A DNA stretch of 64,000 bases from Marinococcus sp. PL1-022. GTDB taxonomy: Bacteria; Bacillota; Bacilli; Bacillales; Marinococcaceae. The notes under the pieces were generated by a model that was not told the origin of the DNA, searched no databases, and saw nothing but the letters and a program-made list of their open reading frames with translations. Location: NCBI RefSeq assembly GCF_033845285.1, contig NZ_JAWXCX010000001.1, positions 1,627,495-1,691,494 of the forward strand, given 5' to 3'. Below, one piece after another: positions 61,830 to 64,000 of the stretch; positions within the stretch are counted from its first letter, which is position 1; each line of letters opens with the position of its first letter. A program made the translations under genes and the position numbers.

Positions 61830-62413
61830 TTTTTGTTTTTCCTATCCTGTTCCGTAGTAAATACTTCTGCGCTTCGTTCATATTCAACGTCTGCTTTGCC
61901 CGCCCGGCTGTTCGCAATTCTCGCGGCACTGAACAGGTAATCCGACAGGCGGTTTATATACATAAGCACCGGTGCGGGCACGTCTTCGGTTTCGCCTGCA
62001 CGAACAAGCTCCCGTTCTGCCCGCCTGCAAACGGTGCGGGCAAGGTGAAGCTCCGCCGACAGCGGCGTGCCCCCCGGAAGAATAAATTTTTTCAGCGCCG
62101 GGGCTTCCTCCGTGTATTGGTCAATCCGGCGTTCGAGCCATTCCACGGTGGAATTATAAACTTTACGTACCGCCTCAGCCCTTATGTCAGCGACATCACT
62201 GCCACAGTCAAACAATTCATGCTGAATACGCTCAAGATCCTTTTGCAGATCTGTCCCGCTTTTTTCCTCCACCGCCATCAACTGCGCCTTGCCAATCAGT
62301 GCGTTGACTTCTTCAAAGCTTCCAAACACTTCAACTCTGGCATCGTCCTTTTTTCTTTTTCCGCCCACCACGGAGGTGTCTCCGCTGTCTCCCTGTTTGG
62401 TATACAGCTTCAT
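61826..62413 (-). CDS. Cob(I)alamin adenosyltransferase, PduO type
   Basis: Transfers adenosyl from ATP to cob(I)alamin to make coenzyme B12. The 195 residues show the N-terminal ATP loop YTKQGDSGDTSVVGG, the catalytic stretch STVEWLERRID, FILPGGTPLSAELHLARTVCRRAERELVR (key elements PGG, H-AR and RRAE) and YINRLSDYLF. I chose ATG 62413, nine bases after AGAAAGG. It is next to btuD-btuC, as yvqK is next to yvrAB in B. subtilis. Confidence 0.94.
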   Translation of the reverse strand: MKLYTKQGDSGDTSVVGGKRKKDDARVEVFGSFEEVNALIGKAQLMAVEEKSGTDLQKDLERIQHELFDCGSDVADIRAEAVRKVYNSTVEWLERRIDQYTEEAPALKKFILPGGTPLSAELHLARTVCRRAERELVRAGETEDVPAPVLMYINRLSDYLFSAARIANSRAGKADVEYERSAEVFTTEQDRKNKK

Positions 62414-62427
62414 GTATATCATCCTTT

Positions 62428-63747
62428 CTATCCGGAAGCCGAATTGTAGTCATCTAACACTGATTCTATCAATTCTCCGATGTGAAGGTAGTGCCAATGT
62501 AACTGTTCTTCCGAGAATGCTTCATTTTTTTTTACCGGCGCTGTCACCATAATTTCTTTTAGTGCCCGGGGAGAAAGTCCGTGACATTCACGGGCATGCA
62601 TCCATTCGAATGCTTTTCTTTGCATGTACAGCTGTAAGGCTGAAATCTCCGAGGCCGGCCAGCCTTCGGCCATGTGGAGCCACAGAAAGCATGATCGTCC
62701 GGAACCAAAAACAGCCTCCCGGCTGCCTGTGCTTTTTCTCCATACTCGCATGTCCTCTGAAAAATGGATGGTGTGGGCCAGCTGTCCATCAGCAGAAATA
62801 TGTACAGCACCGTTGATTGTATCCACTGAAAACACCGTTCCATAAACCAGCTTTTTTAAGGAAGGGGCATACACATTTAAAGCTGTACGTGAGACTGCTT
62901 CCATTTGATGCGGTGCTTCCGACCATGAAAGCCGGGCATCCGGGCTTTCACTTTCCGGCTGCGGCGGGCGCCAGTGCACGGCTGGTGTTTTTATTTCATG
63001 CTGCAGACTGACATGAATATCGGCCTGGTACACTTGGGCCAAACGGCTTTCGGTAAAAACAGCCGTCGGTTCATCAAACGCTTCCACCCTGCCCTCTGAG
63101 AGCATCAGCACCCGGTCACAGTACAGAGCAGCTGCCTGAATATCGTGCATTACAACTACCACAGCCCGTTTTTCTTCTAAAATCCAGCTGCGAATATAAT
63201 TCAACAGTTCAATACGATAGTGAATATCGAGATGGTTCGTCGGCTCGTCGAGCAGCAGACACTCGGGCTCCTGTGCAAGCAGTCTTGCAAGCAGCACCCG
63301 TTGTTTTTCGCCGCCACTTAACGCGTGGAATGAATGGAATCTTTTAGCCCACACCTGCATCTGCTGCATAGCGTTTTGGATGACTTGTTCGTCTTCTTTA
63401 TTATTCGCTGCCGGCCACAGGCTTTTTCGATAAGCATACCTTCCCATCTCTACGACCTGGCGGACCGAATAGGCTGCTGTTAATTCGTCAAACTGCGGCA
63501 GATAGGCGACAGTCTTTGCTCTTTCCGAAGAAGTGAACGAGCTCAAAGGGATGTTTTTATACCGGACGCTCCCGGCGGCCGCTTCATGCAGACCAGCCAT
63601 CACACGAAGCAGTGTAGACTTTCCGCTGCCGTTCGGCCCGACAATACCGATCATCTCTCCGGCCTCGACGTTAAAGGAGACCCGGTCAACGACCGTACTC
63701 CTTTTTCCGTAGCCGGCAGTTACGTTTTCGACTTGGACTACCCCCAT
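62428..63747 (-). CDS. btuD: Cobalamin/iron-type ABC importer ATPase with C-terminal extension
   Basis: The 439 residues hold an ABC ATPase of the BtuD/FecE type in the first 240 residues: Walker A GPNGSGKST, signature ALSGGEKQRVLLARLL, Walker B CLLLDEPTNHLD and the switch histidine in VVMHDIQ. A further region of about 180 residues follows (about 260-439), with no obvious motif. B. subtilis YvrA has the same extended length. Its ATG overlaps the btuC stop (TAATG). The adjacent adenosyltransferase gene points to vitamin B12 or corrinoids as cargo. Confidence 0.88.
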   Translation of the reverse strand: MGVVQVENVTAGYGKRSTVVDRVSFNVEAGEMIGIVGPNGSGKSTLLRVMAGLHEAAAGSVRYKNIPLSSFTSSERAKTVAYLPQFDELTAAYSVRQVVEMGRYAYRKSLWPAANNKEDEQVIQNAMQQMQVWAKRFHSFHALSGGEKQRVLLARLLAQEPECLLLDEPTNHLDIHYRIELLNYIRSWILEEKRAVVVVMHDIQAAALYCDRVLMLSEGRVEAFDEPTAVFTESRLAQVYQADIHVSLQHEIKTPAVHWRPPQPESESPDARLSWSEAPHQMEAVSRTALNVYAPSLKKLVYGTVFSVDTINGAVHISADGQLAHTIHFSEDMRVWRKSTGSREAVFGSGRSCFLWLHMAEGWPASEISALQLYMQRKAFEWMHARECHGLSPRALKEIMVTAPVKKNEAFSEEQLHWHYLHIGELIESVLDDYNSASG

Positions 63748-64000
63748 TACTGCCACCGCCTTCTTCGCTGATAAAATAAAAGCAGGGCAAATACTGGCGC
63801 TCCGGCCAGAGCCGTAATCACCCCGACCGGCACCTCTGCCGGAGCAGCTGCCGTGCGTGCGATCAGATCCGCAAGCGTTAAAAACACTGCCCCACCGCCA
63901 AAAGACAACGGCAGCAGATGTTTATGATCCGGCCCCCACAGAAGCCGGATCATATGCGGAATCACGAGCCCTACAAAACCAATAGTGCCCGAAACAGCAA
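63747..64000 (-). CDS. btuC: BtuC/FecCD-family permease, C-terminal part (5' end beyond window)
   Basis: The last 84 codons of an ABC importer membrane subunit, open to the window edge. IGFVGLVIPHMIRLLWGPDHKHLLPLS is the family's coupling region (GFVGLVIPH, R-L and DH-LLP elements). PAEVPVGVITALAGAPVFALLLF is the final membrane stretch, with the family's E-PVG-TA-GAP-F pattern. It is followed by a basic tail, RRRRWQ. It overlaps btuD by one base. Confidence 0.93.
   Translation of the reverse strand, partial: AVSGTIGFVGLVIPHMIRLLWGPDHKHLLPLSFGGGAVFLTLADLIARTAAAPAEVPVGVITALAGAPVFALLLFYQRRRRWQ

Overview
This window is core chromosome of a low-GC Gram-positive bacterium of the family Bacillaceae. 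About 60 genes are packed tightly, most of them on the minus strand. Gene order follows the Bacillus subtilis block from ypoC-nth-dnaD-asnS-aspB through cca-bshA-dapB, the trp/aro supraoperon, ndk-hepT-menG-hepS-mtrB-folE, der-fni-rpsA-cmk, prsW-ypdA and recQ-fer to serA. No transposase, integrase, phage gene, CRISPR array, rRNA or tRNA is visible. The gene content (futalosine-type menaquinone genes, a family I pyrophosphatase, no sporulation genes in their usual places) suggests an alkaliphilic or non-sporulating lineage near Alkalicoccus or Salisediminibacterium. That placement is an inference.

Layout, left to right. 1-5.2 kb: a double dynamin DynA (cut by the window edge), ypoC, nth and dnaD. 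5.3-18.3 kb: one long minus-strand run, read right to left as ypjD-dapB-mgsA-bshB1-bshA-cca-birA-dinG-mtaD-ypmA-ypmB-aspB-asnS. It covers lysine and bacillithiol synthesis, CCA addition, biotin ligation and asparaginyl-tRNA charging. 18.3-22 kb: a plus-strand YitT-family gene, yugP, ypjA and the TPR gene ypiA. 22.1-22.2 kb: an orphan promoter-hairpin-hairpin-terminator unit that looks like an unannotated small RNA. 22.3-33.5 kb: tyrA, hisC, trpABFCDE, a TRAP-type attenuator, then aroH, aroB and aroF. 33.5-40.6 kb: cheR, a Pmp3-family peptide, ndk, and the menaquinone/heptaprenyl cluster hepT-mqnA-mqnP-menG-hepS, then mtrB (TRAP itself) and folE. 40.6-48.3 kb: gpsA, plsY, der, fni, rpsA, plsC, cmk and ypfA. 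48.3-51.5 kb: yitJ and metI behind an S-box (SAM-I) riboswitch. 51.5-58.4 kb: a zinc-ribbon peptide, prsW, plus-strand ansA, ypdA, ypbG, a small membrane protein, a short YpbE-like protein, recQ and ypbB. 58.5-61.3 kb: plus-strand fer, ppa and serA. 61.4-64 kb: an unknown gene, a cobalamin adenosyltransferase, btuD and the 3' end of btuC.

The genes fit together in several ways. Chorismate from aroF and aroB feeds tryptophan, tyrosine and, through MqnA, menaquinone. HepS and HepT supply the side chain and MenG the last methylation. MtrB is encoded 9 kb from the trp leader it should bind. BshA/BshB1 make bacillithiol, and YpdA reduces its disulfide. The S-box ties metI and yitJ to S-adenosylmethionine, and MtaD acts on SAM by-products.

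Compared with B. subtilis, several genes are absent from their usual slots: spoIVA and hbs, ypeB-sleB, ypjB, qcrABC with ypiBF, aroE and panBCD. The strongest candidate for something undescribed is the roughly 100-nt RNA at 22.1-22.2 kb. Its first hairpin exposes a C/U-rich loop complementary to Shine-Dalgarno sequences, including a 9-bp match at serA.
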